Notes: generated from the sequence alone by a model not told the origin. Shown: positions 18,671 through 28,360, counted from the first letter of the stretch. The stretch: DNA of 64,000 bases from Chitinophagaceae bacterium (GCA_947375185.1 CANCEU010000003.1:20528-84527); one strand, 5' to 3'. Translations and numbers: made by a program.

Positions 18671-19453
18671 ATGGAAAAATTATACATCATTAAAATTGGA
18701 GGTAATATCGTTGACAATCCTGTATTGTTAACGGAGTGCCTAACTGCTTTTTCAAAATTGAAAGGGCAAGCTATTTTAGTGCATGGGGGCGGAAAATTAG
18801 CTACCCAAATGGCAACATCCATGGGGGTTGAGCAAACCATGGTGGATGGAAGAAGGATTACCGATGAGACAACGTTGAAAATTGTAACCATGGTATACGC
18901 AGGTGCAATCAATAAAAATATAGTTGCACAATTGCAATCATTGGGAGTGAACGCAATGGGTTTAACTGGGGCAGATGGAAATTTAATATATGCCCATAAA
19001 AGAATAGATAGTGCTATTGATTATGGCTTTGTTGGTGATGTAGATGGAATCAATACTGAGTTGGTAAAACAATTATTATCTAGTTCAATTAAATTAGTAG
19101 TAGCACCCATTACCCACGATGGCAATGGTCAATTATTAAATACCAATGCCGATACAATTGCTCAAAGCATTGCAACAGGTATGGCTAAGCAATATGAGGT
19201 GCATTTAATATATGGTTTTGAAAGAGAAGGGGTATTATCAGACGTTAATAATCCTGATTCAATTATCGCGTTTATTGATCGACCGGCTTACGGTACATTA
19301 AAAGAACAAAAAGTCATCTTTGAAGGAATGATTCCTAAAATTGACAACGCGTATTTGGCTTTAGAAGGTGGTGTGCAATCAGTCATCATTGGAAAAGCGG
19401 AAAAAATGAATCAATTAATTAACGGTACTGCAGGTACCACAATCAAAATATAA
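18671..19453 (+). CDS. argB: N-acyl-glutamate kinase
   Basis: MEKLYIIKIGGNIVDNP; LVHGGGKLATQMATSMGV; MGLTGADGNLI. Confidence 0.9.
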   Translation: MEKLYIIKIGGNIVDNPVLLTECLTAFSKLKGQAILVHGGGKLATQMATSMGVEQTMVDGRRITDETTLKIVTMVYAGAINKNIVAQLQSLGVNAMGLTGADGNLIYAHKRIDSAIDYGFVGDVDGINTELVKQLLSSSIKLVVAPITHDGNGQLLNTNADTIAQSIATGMAKQYEVHLIYGFEREGVLSDVNNPDSIIAFIDRPAYGTLKEQKVIFEGMIPKIDNAYLALEGGVQSVIIGKAEKMNQLINGTAGTTIKI

Positions 19454-20556
19454 TGTCACAGACCAATAACATACAACAAAACAGTGCACAGATTATAGCT
19501 TTACAAGAGGAAGCAAAACAATTATTAGAAAAATTAATTGCTTGCCCTTCCTTTAGCAAAGAGGAGGATAAAACTGCTGATTTAATTCAAGCTTATTTAC
19601 TTCATAAAAAAGTAAAAACAGAAAGAATTAAAAATAATATTTGGGCAGTAAATACACATTACGATGAAGTAAAGCCAACCTTATTGTTAAATTCTCATCA
19701 CGATACCGTTAAAGCAAATAAAGGATTTACAATTGATCCTTTTGTCCCAATTGAAAAAGAGGATAAATTATTTGGGCTGGGAAGTAATGATGCAGGAGGT
19801 TGTTTGGTGAGTTTAATAGCTACTTTTTTGTATTACTATGATAGAGCCGATTTGCCATTTAATATTATTTTAGTGGCTTCTGCCGAAGAAGAAATATCAG
19901 GGGTAGACGGAATTGAATTGGTATTACCATCATTGCCTAAAATTGATTTTGGAATTGTAGGAGAGCCAACTTTGTTGGAAATGGCGATAGCTGAAAGAGG
20001 ATTATTGGTGTTAGATGTGGTGGCTTCTGGAAAGTCAGGACATGCTGCAAGAGAAGAAGGGGAAAGTGCCCTATATAAAATATTGCCAGATATCGAATGG
20101 TTTAAATCTTATGAATTTGAAAAAATTTCTGACTTATTGGGAAAGGTAAAAATGACTGTAACCGTTATTGAGACAGAGAATAAACAACATAATGTGGTAC
20201 CTTCTACTTGTAAAATAGTTGTAGATGTTCGTGTAAATGAATTATATACGTTTGAAGAAATATTGGAGACTATTGGGAAGCATGTAAAGTCGTCAGTAAT
20301 ACCAAGATCATTAAGAATGCGTTCTACAGGAATTGCACTTGATCATAAATTAATTCAAGCAGGGTTGGCGCTAGGTAAAGGATATTATGGTTCAGTGACT
20401 ACATCTGACAAAGCATTAATGCCATTTCCAACTTTAAAAATGGGGCCAGGTGATTCTGCCAGAAGTCATACTGCAGACGAGTTTATCTTTGTAAGAGAAA
20501 TAGAGGAGGGAATTCAGACTTATATACAACTAATTGATAAAATGATTTCATTATGA
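19453..20556 (+). CDS. argE: M20 family acyl-ornithine deacylase
   Basis: NSHHDTVKANKGFTIDPF; GSNDAGGCLVSL; SAEEEISGVDGIE; operon position. Confidence 0.88.
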   Translation: MSQTNNIQQNSAQIIALQEEAKQLLEKLIACPSFSKEEDKTADLIQAYLLHKKVKTERIKNNIWAVNTHYDEVKPTLLLNSHHDTVKANKGFTIDPFVPIEKEDKLFGLGSNDAGGCLVSLIATFLYYYDRADLPFNIILVASAEEEISGVDGIELVLPSLPKIDFGIVGEPTLLEMAIAERGLLVLDVVASGKSGHAAREEGESALYKILPDIEWFKSYEFEKISDLLGKVKMTVTVIETENKQHNVVPSTCKIVVDVRVNELYTFEEILETIGKHVKSSVIPRSLRMRSTGIALDHKLIQAGLALGKGYYGSVTTSDKALMPFPTLKMGPGDSARSHTADEFIFVREIEEGIQTYIQLIDKMISL

Positions 20557-21890
20557 GTAAGCTTTGGCAAAAAAATAATAAGGTAGCTAGTTCGGTTGAA
20601 CAGTTTACTATTGGTAAGGACCAGGAAATGGATTTATACTTGGCTGCTTATGATGTATTAGGATCCATTGCGCATACCACGATGTTATCTGAGGTTGGTC
20701 TTTTAACAAATTCAGAGCAAGTTCAATTAAAAAAAGCATTGGTTGAAATATATGCAATGGTGCAAGCAGGTAATTTTCAATTAGCAGAAGGCGTTGAAGA
20801 TATTCATTCACAGGTGGAAATGCTATTAACTGAAAAGCTGGGTGATATTGGTAAAAAAATTCATAGTGCACGTAGTAGAAATGATCAGGTTTTAGTAGAT
20901 CTTAAATTGTTTTTACGCGCTGAATTAATGTCATTAACCACTTCAGTTCAATCCTTATTTAGTTTGTTGCAAAATAAAAGTGAGCAACATAAAAATGATT
21001 TATTACCCGGATATACGCACTTGCAGTTGGCCATGCCATCTTCCTTTGGTTTGTGGTTAGGGGCATACGCTGAAAGTTTAGTGGACGACATGACCATATT
21101 GCAAGCAGCATTTACAGTTGTGAATAAAAATCCATTAGGATCTGCTGCAGGATATGGATCTTCATTTCCAATTAACCGAACAAGGACAACTGAATTATTG
21201 GGTTTTGAGACATTGAATTATAATGTTGTTTATGCGCAAATGGGTCGTGGTAAAGCGGAAAGAATTACAGCTATGGCATTGGCAAATTTTGCAGATACAT
21301 TGTCAAGACTAAGTATGGATGCTTGTTTATTTATGAATCAGAATTTTGGGTTCATTAAATTCCCTGAAGAATTAACAACAGGATCAAGTATTATGCCGCA
21401 TAAAAAAAACCCAGATGTATTTGAATTGATAAGATCTTATTGCAATCGTATAAAAGCACTGCCTAATGAAATTATGATGATGACTACAAACCTGCCTTCG
21501 GGTTATCATCGTGATTTACAATTATTAAAAGAACATTTATTTCCAGCATTTCAACAATTGAAAAATTGTATGGAAATGGCTTCTTTGATGATTCAGCATA
21601 TGGAAGTGAAACAAGATTTATTGGAGGATCCTAAATATCAATATTTATTTAGTGTTGAAGAAGTCAATAAATTAGTGAATGCGGGTGTTCCTTTTAGAGA
21701 TGCGTATAAAAAAATTGGATTGGCAATTGAAGACGGAAATTATACATATTCAACAAAGGTTGCCCATACCCATGAGGGCAGTATTGGAAACCTTTGTACG
21801 GCAGAAATTGCTATTGCTATGAAAAAAGTGTTAAATAGTATGGAATTTGAGAAAGTTGACCAAAAAATTAACCAATTATTGAAGCCCTAA
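20553..21890 (+). CDS. argH: Argininosuccinate lyase
   Basis: DIHSQVEMLLTEKLGDIGKKIHSARSRNDQV; GSSIMPHKKNPDVFELIR. Confidence 0.95.
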   Translation: MSKLWQKNNKVASSVEQFTIGKDQEMDLYLAAYDVLGSIAHTTMLSEVGLLTNSEQVQLKKALVEIYAMVQAGNFQLAEGVEDIHSQVEMLLTEKLGDIGKKIHSARSRNDQVLVDLKLFLRAELMSLTTSVQSLFSLLQNKSEQHKNDLLPGYTHLQLAMPSSFGLWLGAYAESLVDDMTILQAAFTVVNKNPLGSAAGYGSSFPINRTRTTELLGFETLNYNVVYAQMGRGKAERITAMALANFADTLSRLSMDACLFMNQNFGFIKFPEELTTGSSIMPHKKNPDVFELIRSYCNRIKALPNEIMMMTTNLPSGYHRDLQLLKEHLFPAFQQLKNCMEMASLMIQHMEVKQDLLEDPKYQYLFSVEEVNKLVNAGVPFRDAYKKIGLAIEDGNYTYSTKVAHTHEGSIGNLCTAEIAIAMKKVLNSMEFEKVDQKINQLLKP

Positions 21891-21893
21891 TTG

Positions 21894-21901
21894 TATTTTT
21901 G
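21894..21901 (+). promoter_or_regulatory. Bacteroidota -7 element TATTTTTG
   Basis: Perfect TAnnTTTG upstream of the FKBP gene. Confidence 0.45.
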
Positions 21902-21938
21902 GCATCGCTAAATAAAAATTAGTATATAAAAATTAAGT

Positions 21939-22688
21939 ATGAAAAAAGGATTATTATTCATTGGATTGTTTTCGAGTTTGATTGCAGTAGCACAAACAAA
22001 GCCTGTAACTGCTACAAAGGCGTCAACAACAAAAACCGCTGCACCTTCTACTAAACCAAAGTTGGCTTTAACTTATACGCCATCACAAACTTTAAAAACA
22101 ACTAAAGACAGTGCTTCATATGCATTAGGTTATAGAATCGCACAAAGTTTAAAAGGACAGGGTTTGCAAGATGTAAACTTTGAAATGTTTAAAAAAGGAA
22201 TGGCTGCAGGGACAATTACTAAAACAGAAATCCCTGATAGCTTATTAGATGTTTGTATTAAAAACTACCAAGATAAAATGAGTCAAGAAAAAATCACAAT
22301 TAACAGAGCTGCTGGGAAAGCGTTCTTAGAAGAAAATGCAAAAAAAGAAGGTGTTATTAAAATGACCAATGGCATGCAGTATTTAGTATTAACTGCAGGT
22401 ACAGGCACTGAGCACCCTACCTTAAAAAGCAAAGTAAAATGTCATTACCATGGCACTTTAATTGATGGAACTGTATTTGATAGCTCAGTTCAAAGAGGTG
22501 AGCCAATTAGTTTCCCATTAAATGGAGTAATTAAAGGATGGCAAGATGCTGTTCAATTAATGACGGTTGGTGCTAAATGGAGATTGTTCATTCCAAGTGA
22601 ATTAGCTTATGGTGAGCGTTCTGCAGGTCCAGTTATCGGGCCAGGTACAACATTGATTTTTGATGTTGAATTATTAGGCATAGAATAA
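21939..22688 (+). CDS. Exported FKBP-type peptidyl-prolyl isomerase
   Basis: Signal peptide; KVKCHYHGTLIDGTVFDSSVQRGEPISFPLNGVIKGWQDAVQLMTVGAKWRLFIPSELAYGERSAG. Confidence 0.93.
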   Translation: MKKGLLFIGLFSSLIAVAQTKPVTATKASTTKTAAPSTKPKLALTYTPSQTLKTTKDSASYALGYRIAQSLKGQGLQDVNFEMFKKGMAAGTITKTEIPDSLLDVCIKNYQDKMSQEKITINRAAGKAFLEENAKKEGVIKMTNGMQYLVLTAGTGTEHPTLKSKVKCHYHGTLIDGTVFDSSVQRGEPISFPLNGVIKGWQDAVQLMTVGAKWRLFIPSELAYGERSAGPVIGPGTTLIFDVELLGIE

Positions 22689-22709
22689 TAGCCTTAAAAT
22701 AGTTTAAAG

Positions 22710-22733
22710 ACCCCCTTAATTGGGGGTTTTTTA
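22710..22733 (+). terminator. Rho-independent terminator
   Basis: ACCCCCTTAATTGGGGGTTTTTTATT. Confidence 0.85.
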
Positions 22734-22747
22734 TTGGTATTATGTGG

Positions 22748-22755
22748 TAATTTTG
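22748..22755 (+). promoter_or_regulatory. Bacteroidota -7 element TAATTTTG
   Basis: Perfect TAnnTTTG, 18 nt before ATG 22774. Confidence 0.5.
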
Positions 22756-22773
22756 AGGACGTAAATTGAATAT

Positions 22774-23523
22774 ATGAAACAGTACATTGGTCTTTTCTTT
22801 TTTATCAGCATTTTGACTTTAGCTTGTTCTCCAAACAATGTCAAGTCAGATGAGCAAATTGTAAAAATATTGGATAGCGCAAAAATGAAAGGTTGTTTCG
22901 CATTAATGGAAAATGGGTCCGCTCAGTTTACCATAACTAATTTAGCAATTTACAAGGATTCTTCCTTTGCGCCTTACCATACCTTTTTTGCTGTGCCAAG
23001 TTTAATAGCGTTAGATAGAGGGTATATTAATCATACTGCTAGTACTTGGGTGAGCAACGACTCTGTTGCTTATTATCAAAGTATTATTGAAAAAATAGGG
23101 AGAACTGATTTGCTGAAAGTAATTGACTCCTTACATTATGGAAAAGGAATTGTAAGTAATGATTTAAATAATTTTTGGAGAGATAGTTCACTGCGAATTA
23201 CGCCTGATGAGCAATTGGGATTTATAAAAAAATTATATTTCAATCAATTGCCTTTTCAAAAGCGCTCTCAGGATATATACAAGCAAATGATTTTAAAAGA
23301 GGATAATGCTAGCTATAAACTAAGTTATATTTACGGATCTGAGCAAAGTGAATCTGCATCCAATTGGATAATAGGTTATGTTGAGGAAAACAAGCATCCT
23401 TATTTTTTCGTGATGTATGTTGTTGATCAAAATAATTCGGATAATAAAAATGAAAAAGCTAAAACAGTTTCGGTTTTAAAATCAATTTTACTTCAACAAG
23501 GCTTTTTAAAAGGAATTAGATAA
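22774..23523 (+). CDS. Class D (OXA-like) beta-lactamase-fold lipoprotein with degenerate active site
   Basis: Lipobox LTLAC; PYHTFFAVPSLIALDRG aligns with OXA PASTFKIPNSLIALE; YYQSIIEKIG; HYGKGIVSNDLNNFWRDSSLRITPDEQLGFIKKLYFNQLPF; SNWIIGYVEENKHPYFFV. Confidence 0.75.
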   Translation: MKQYIGLFFFISILTLACSPNNVKSDEQIVKILDSAKMKGCFALMENGSAQFTITNLAIYKDSSFAPYHTFFAVPSLIALDRGYINHTASTWVSNDSVAYYQSIIEKIGRTDLLKVIDSLHYGKGIVSNDLNNFWRDSSLRITPDEQLGFIKKLYFNQLPFQKRSQDIYKQMILKEDNASYKLSYIYGSEQSESASNWIIGYVEENKHPYFFVMYVVDQNNSDNKNEKAKTVSVLKSILLQQGFLKGIR

Positions 23524-23557
23524 TTATAATTTTATTTACTAAACCATAGTATATATT

Positions 23558-25576
23558 ATGCAGTACTACTGTAACTCATTAACTTCCTATCAGCGCTTTA
23601 TTACAAGAACAGTAAAAGTGGGCAATCTTACTATTGGAGGAGGGAATCCAATACGTGTGCAAACAATGACTACTACTGACACAATGGACACTGATGCAAC
23701 GGTAGCGCAGGTAATTAAATGTATTGAAGCAGGTGCAGAGTTAGTTAGAATTACTGCCCCAAGTAAAAAAGAAGCAGACAATTTAGCAAATATAAAAGCA
23801 GCTTTAAGAGACAAAGGTTACGATACTCCACTGGTCGCGGATATTCATTTTACACCTAATGCTGCTGAAATTGCAGCTACCATTGTTGAAAAAGTAAGGG
23901 TGAATCCAGGAAATTATGTAGACAAGAAAAAATTTGAACAAATTGAATATACAGATGCGGAGTATATTGAGGAAATTGAGAGAATAAGAGAGCGCTTTAC
24001 GCCACTTGTTTTAATTTGTAAAGCGAATGGAACTGCAATGCGTATTGGAACTAATCATGGTTCATTGAGTGATCGAATCATGAGCAGGTATGGTGATACG
24101 GCGAATGGAATGGTAGAAAGCGCGATGGAGTTTTTAAGAATCGCGCGTAGCTTGGATTATCATCAGATTATTTTGAGTATGAAGTCCAGTAATCCTCAAG
24201 TAATGGTACATGCTTACCGTTTATTATTACAACAAATGCAAAATGAGTTTGGAGAATGTTATCCTTTGCATTTAGGGGTAACAGAAGCAGGAGATGGAGA
24301 GGATGGAAGAATTAAAAGTGCAATTGGAATCGGCACATTGTTGGAAGATGGAATTGGGGATACTATTAGAGTTAGTTTAACCGAGGATCCTGAGTTGGAA
24401 ATTCCTGTTTGTCGTGATATTGTTAAAAGATATAATGGGCAAGCTGCTAACTTAAATAGTGCAAGCATTTTACCGATTGATAAATTAACTTATAATCCTT
24501 TTGAATATAAAAGAAGAACCTCATCAACAGTATTGAATATTGGTGCGGGTCAAGTTCCGGTGGTAGTTGCAGACTTAAGTCATTTGGAAGTGATATCAAG
24601 AGAATGCTTAATTGCAATTGGATATACGTATAACAGTGCTACGGACAAATGGAGCATTAGCGATGCTGCAGCAGACTATGTGTTTACAGGTACTAAATTA
24701 ATTGACTTTGATTTGCCAGGCACTTTACGTATCATTTCATCTGATTTAGGATTATCATCCAATAATGAAAGCACTAAGTATTTCCCAATATTTAATGGCG
24801 ATGATTACTTATCAGCTCAACATAAAAATAGTGCACTCAATTTTGTAATGATTGACTGCTATAGTGTCTCTACACAAGTATCTGATGAACAATTATTACA
24901 AATTGCAAAAGACACTACTGTCGTTTTTTGTTTAAGTAGCCAATTACAGCATGCAATGCCTGCAGTGAGACGTATGCTTGTAAAGTTTATGGAATTGGGA
25001 ATTGATTCTCCAGTAATCTTAATGACAGATAGCAATAATAAAACAACCGATGAACATTTAATTCATTTTGCAACGGAGACAGGTGCTTTATTGTTGGATG
25101 GAATGGGAGATGGGATATGCTTAAGTGTATCTGCGGATGTTTACAATGCTTCAGCTGGTAAAATGGCTAATTTGTCTGGCAGAAATTATAACAGTAATTC
25201 ATCTGTTGAACAGTTTTTGAATGCTACTAGTTTTGGTATTTTGCAGGCAACTAGAACAAGAATTTCAAAAACAGAATATATCTCCTGTCCAAGCTGTGGA
25301 CGTACGTTATTTGAGTTACAAGAAACGACCGCTAAAATTAGAAAAGTCACGAATCATTTAAAAGGATTGAAAATAGCTATTATGGGTTGTATAGTGAATG
25401 GTCCGGGTGAAATGGCAGATGCCGATTTTGGATATGTTGGTAGTGGCGTTGGTAAAATCACACTATATAAGGGTAAAGAAGTAATGAAACGGAACATTGA
25501 TAGTGAAGTAGCAGTTGACGAATTAATTCAATTATTAAAAGAAAATGATGCATGGATTGATCCAATGCAACACTAA
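23558..25576 (+). CDS. ispG: (E)-4-hydroxy-3-methylbut-2-enyl-diphosphate synthase, long three-domain form
   Basis: VKVGNLTIGGGNPIRVQTMTTTDTMDTDAT; C-terminal SCPSCGRTLF...IAIMGCIVNGPGEMADADFGYVG. Confidence 0.95.
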   Translation: MQYYCNSLTSYQRFITRTVKVGNLTIGGGNPIRVQTMTTTDTMDTDATVAQVIKCIEAGAELVRITAPSKKEADNLANIKAALRDKGYDTPLVADIHFTPNAAEIAATIVEKVRVNPGNYVDKKKFEQIEYTDAEYIEEIERIRERFTPLVLICKANGTAMRIGTNHGSLSDRIMSRYGDTANGMVESAMEFLRIARSLDYHQIILSMKSSNPQVMVHAYRLLLQQMQNEFGECYPLHLGVTEAGDGEDGRIKSAIGIGTLLEDGIGDTIRVSLTEDPELEIPVCRDIVKRYNGQAANLNSASILPIDKLTYNPFEYKRRTSSTVLNIGAGQVPVVVADLSHLEVISRECLIAIGYTYNSATDKWSISDAAADYVFTGTKLIDFDLPGTLRIISSDLGLSSNNESTKYFPIFNGDDYLSAQHKNSALNFVMIDCYSVSTQVSDEQLLQIAKDTTVVFCLSSQLQHAMPAVRRMLVKFMELGIDSPVILMTDSNNKTTDEHLIHFATETGALLLDGMGDGICLSVSADVYNASAGKMANLSGRNYNSNSSVEQFLNATSFGILQATRTRISKTEYISCPSCGRTLFELQETTAKIRKVTNHLKGLKIAIMGCIVNGPGEMADADFGYVGSGVGKITLYKGKEVMKRNIDSEVAVDELIQLLKENDAWIDPMQH

Positions 25577-25579
25577 AGT

Positions 25580-26473
25580 TTGTTTATGTATTTTGTTTTT
25601 TACAGTTTCTTTTATTTAATTTCTTTATTGCCTTGGCGTGTTTTGTATTTTATAAGTGACGGCGTTGCTTTTATTTTACGAAGTGTAATTAAATATAGAG
25701 TAGGCGTAGTGGATTATAATTTAACTATTGCGTTTCCGGAAAAATCAATACAAGAAAGAAAAAAAATAGCAAAACAATTCTATCAACAGTTTACAGATTC
25801 GTTTATAGAGACCATTAAAATATTGTCCATTTCAGATAAGACATTTGAAAAAAGATTTTCCTCCAACATTGAGGTATTAAATGACTTATACGAATCAGGC
25901 CAAAATATTCAATTTATGGCTGGACATTTTTTTAATTGGGAATTTGCCAATTGGGGAGTGGCTAAATATGGTAAGTGTCCGTTTTTGGCAGTCTACATGC
26001 CATTAAGCAATAAAGGCTTTAACAAATTAATTTATGACTTGCGTGCCAGGTATGGATCTGTTTTAATTCCAGCAACTAGCTTTAGAACCCAATTTGCAAA
26101 ATATGTAGCGCAAGGGCAGTATGGACTTGCTTTAGCAGCGGATCAAAATCCTGGAAACGTATCTCAAGCATATTGGGTGAATTTTTTTGGAAGACTTACC
26201 CCGTTTGTGAAAGGTCCGGAAAAAGGCGCTAAATTAAATAACACTGCACAAGTATTTGTACATTTTCACAGAACAAAGCGAGGGTATTATCATTCCGAAT
26301 ATCAGATTATGACCACTCAGCCCAATCAATTTGAAGATGGTCAACTTACCTTGCAATATGTTAAATTGTTAGAAGATAAAATAAAATCGAATCCTTCTAA
26401 TTATTTGTGGAGTCATCGTAGATGGAAATACACTTTTGATCCAATTGCGCACGAAAAATTGTTAGTAGAATAA
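25580..26473 (+). CDS. Lysophospholipid/lipid A acyltransferase (LpxL/HtrB family)
   Basis: GHFFNWEFANWGVAKYG; AADQNPGN; WSHRRWKY. Confidence 0.85.
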   Translation: MFMYFVFYSFFYLISLLPWRVLYFISDGVAFILRSVIKYRVGVVDYNLTIAFPEKSIQERKKIAKQFYQQFTDSFIETIKILSISDKTFEKRFSSNIEVLNDLYESGQNIQFMAGHFFNWEFANWGVAKYGKCPFLAVYMPLSNKGFNKLIYDLRARYGSVLIPATSFRTQFAKYVAQGQYGLALAADQNPGNVSQAYWVNFFGRLTPFVKGPEKGAKLNNTAQVFVHFHRTKRGYYHSEYQIMTTQPNQFEDGQLTLQYVKLLEDKIKSNPSNYLWSHRRWKYTFDPIAHEKLLVE

Positions 26474-26508
26474 TTCAATAACTAATATTTAGATAATTTC
26501 AGTAAAGG

Positions 26509-27198
26509 CTAGTCGGCTAGAAAACTATTCTTGGTGTCATCTGTCTTTGTGATAGTAGGCTTCTTGATTGTTTCAAAACTAAATTTATCCTTCAAAAACT
26601 GTACTGCCACCCATCCTTCATTGACGATTCTAATATTATGGATGCCTTGTTTTTTTAGCATACTTGCTGCCAAAGTATTTGTTGTGCCATCTTCGCTAAT
26701 AATATAAATATTGAAATGCTCATCTAATTCAGACATACTTCCTGGATCCATAAATTCAGCCAAAGGCAAGGAGACTGAATTTTTAATATGAGATTTATTA
26801 AATGCATCTTCCTCTCTAATATCTAATGGCATTAAAAATTCATCAAACGGAATGTCCATAGCAAGCTCATCTACTTCTACATCAATTAGCATATCATGCC
26901 TTGCTCCAGTTGATTGCCAGGTTTCGTAACCTCCGTTTAAAAATCCTAAAACATTTGTAAATCCTGCTTCTGAAAAATAAGCCAAAGTTTCTTTTTCTAA
27001 TGATGGATCTAAAATCAATATTAAAGGAGATGTTTTCTCAATCGCCCCCATCGCTACTGCATATTTTACAGTAGCGGGGGTGATATGTAATGAGTTTGGG
27101 ATATGACTAGTCATCCATTGATCCTGAGGCCTAGTATCAATTAAAATATTATTAAGGTCTTCAAGCATAAGCTTGAATTGATCAATAGTTAATGCCAT
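26509..27198 (-). CDS. Tandem rhodanese-like domain protein without catalytic cysteines
   Basis: ILIDTRPQDQWMTSHIPNSLHI and PLDIREEDAFNKSHIKNSVSLPLAEF; no Cys in all 229 aa. Confidence 0.8.
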   Translation of the reverse strand: MALTIDQFKLMLEDLNNILIDTRPQDQWMTSHIPNSLHITPATVKYAVAMGAIEKTSPLILILDPSLEKETLAYFSEAGFTNVLGFLNGGYETWQSTGARHDMLIDVEVDELAMDIPFDEFLMPLDIREEDAFNKSHIKNSVSLPLAEFMDPGSMSELDEHFNIYIISEDGTTNTLAASMLKKQGIHNIRIVNEGWVAVQFLKDKFSFETIKKPTITKTDDTKNSFLAD

Positions 27199-27200
27199 TC

Positions 27201-27536
27201 TTATCCAACTAATTGTTCAACAAATTGATTCACTTGCTCTAAACGGTCATAATCAACTGTGTAAAAAATGTATTTTCCTTCTCTAGTAGTAACAACAATG
27301 CCAGCTCTTCTTAAAATAGCTAAATGTTGTGAAGCGACTGATTGTTCTAATCTTAGTTTTACGTAAATGTTTGTAACGGTCATTTTTTGTTGCTCGTCAA
27401 TAAGCTTAACAATTTGCTGACGTAATTTGTGGTTTAAAGCTCTTAAAATCATTGCAGCTTTCTTGCTGTGTAGCAAATCCACTTTTACTGGCGATTTGCC
27501 ATTTGATAATTGTAATTGAGGTAATGATTGGTTCAT
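27201..27536 (-). CDS. ArsR family transcriptional regulator
   Basis: ALNHKLRQQIVKLIDEQQKMTVTNIYVKLRLEQSVASQHLAILRRAGIVVTTREGKYIFYTVD. Confidence 0.9.
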   Translation of the reverse strand: MNQSLPQLQLSNGKSPVKVDLLHSKKAAMILRALNHKLRQQIVKLIDEQQKMTVTNIYVKLRLEQSVASQHLAILRRAGIVVTTREGKYIFYTVDYDRLEQVNQFVEQLVG

Positions 27537-27538
27537 GA

Positions 27539-27555
27539 CAATAATAGTATTATTG
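27539..27555. promoter_or_regulatory. Perfect 17-bp palindrome at the ArsR gene start, candidate operator
   Basis: CAATAATA-G-TATTATTG, perfect 8+8 inverted repeat with a 1-nt centre. Confidence 0.6.
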
Positions 27556-27581
27556 GGGGGTTATGAATAAAAATCTTATAA

Positions 27582-27589
27582 CAAAGCTA
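27582..27589 (-). promoter_or_regulatory. Bacteroidota -7 element TAGCTTTG for the arsR-rhodanese operon
   Basis: Perfect TAnnTTTG on minus strand. Confidence 0.5.
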
Positions 27590-27667
27590 CATTATATAAT
27601 TTAAAAACTAATATATAATTATTTGCGATTTAAGGAATATGTGTTGAAATTTATCAAATAAATACCC

Positions 27668-28360
27668 TTAGACTTTAGTGGAGGGAATTTGATAAAAATC
27701 TTTTAGGTAAGCCGGTTTACTATAGGCTATATCCTCAAAATCCTTGTTATTCCACTTTATTTTTGCAAGTTGAATAAACGCTTCCATTTCGTAAGACGCT
27801 TCCATAAAATATATTTCCGATTGATCCGTAATGGTTCTAGATTTTATTGCCCCATTTCCAACGCATAACACTGGGCCGTTTTTTAAAAGGCTATTAAAAT
27901 AATCAATATCTAAAATGATAGATTGTTCTGGAATAATTATGGAATTATCTGCCTTATAAATTGCGCCAAATACTTCCATTCTCTTAGCGTCAATCATGCA
28001 AAATATTTGAATGATATCTCTTTGTTGAATCACTACAGGATGTGTGCTCGCTTGCTGAGCCAAAAGGGCCAATGTAGAGATGCCGATTAATGGTTTACCA
28101 ATTGCATAGGCAATGCCTTTTGCACTTGATAAGCCAACCCTTAAACCTGTATAACTACCAGGACCCATTGTTACAGCTACTGCATCAATTTGATGAACGG
28201 TAATACCCGATTTTGAAAGTATTGCTGCAATTGCCACCTGAACAAAAGATGCATGTGTATTTGCCTGACTGTTTTGCTCCAAGGCAAGCAATTGGTTGTC
28301 CTTAGTAATGCCGATCATTGCATTTTCTCCAGCCGTGTCTATGTATAAAATAATTGCCAA
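27668..28360 (-). CDS. tsaB: tRNA threonylcarbamoyladenosine biosynthesis protein TsaB, probable TTG start
   Basis: AIILYIDTAGENAMIGITKDNQ...VAVTMGPGSYTGLRVGLSSAKGIAYAIGKPLIGISTLALLA. Confidence 0.9.
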   Translation of the reverse strand: MAIILYIDTAGENAMIGITKDNQLLALEQNSQANTHASFVQVAIAAILSKSGITVHQIDAVAVTMGPGSYTGLRVGLSSAKGIAYAIGKPLIGISTLALLAQQASTHPVVIQQRDIIQIFCMIDAKRMEVFGAIYKADNSIIIPEQSIILDIDYFNSLLKNGPVLCVGNGAIKSRTITDQSEIYFMEASYEMEAFIQLAKIKWNNKDFEDIAYSKPAYLKDFYQIPSTKV

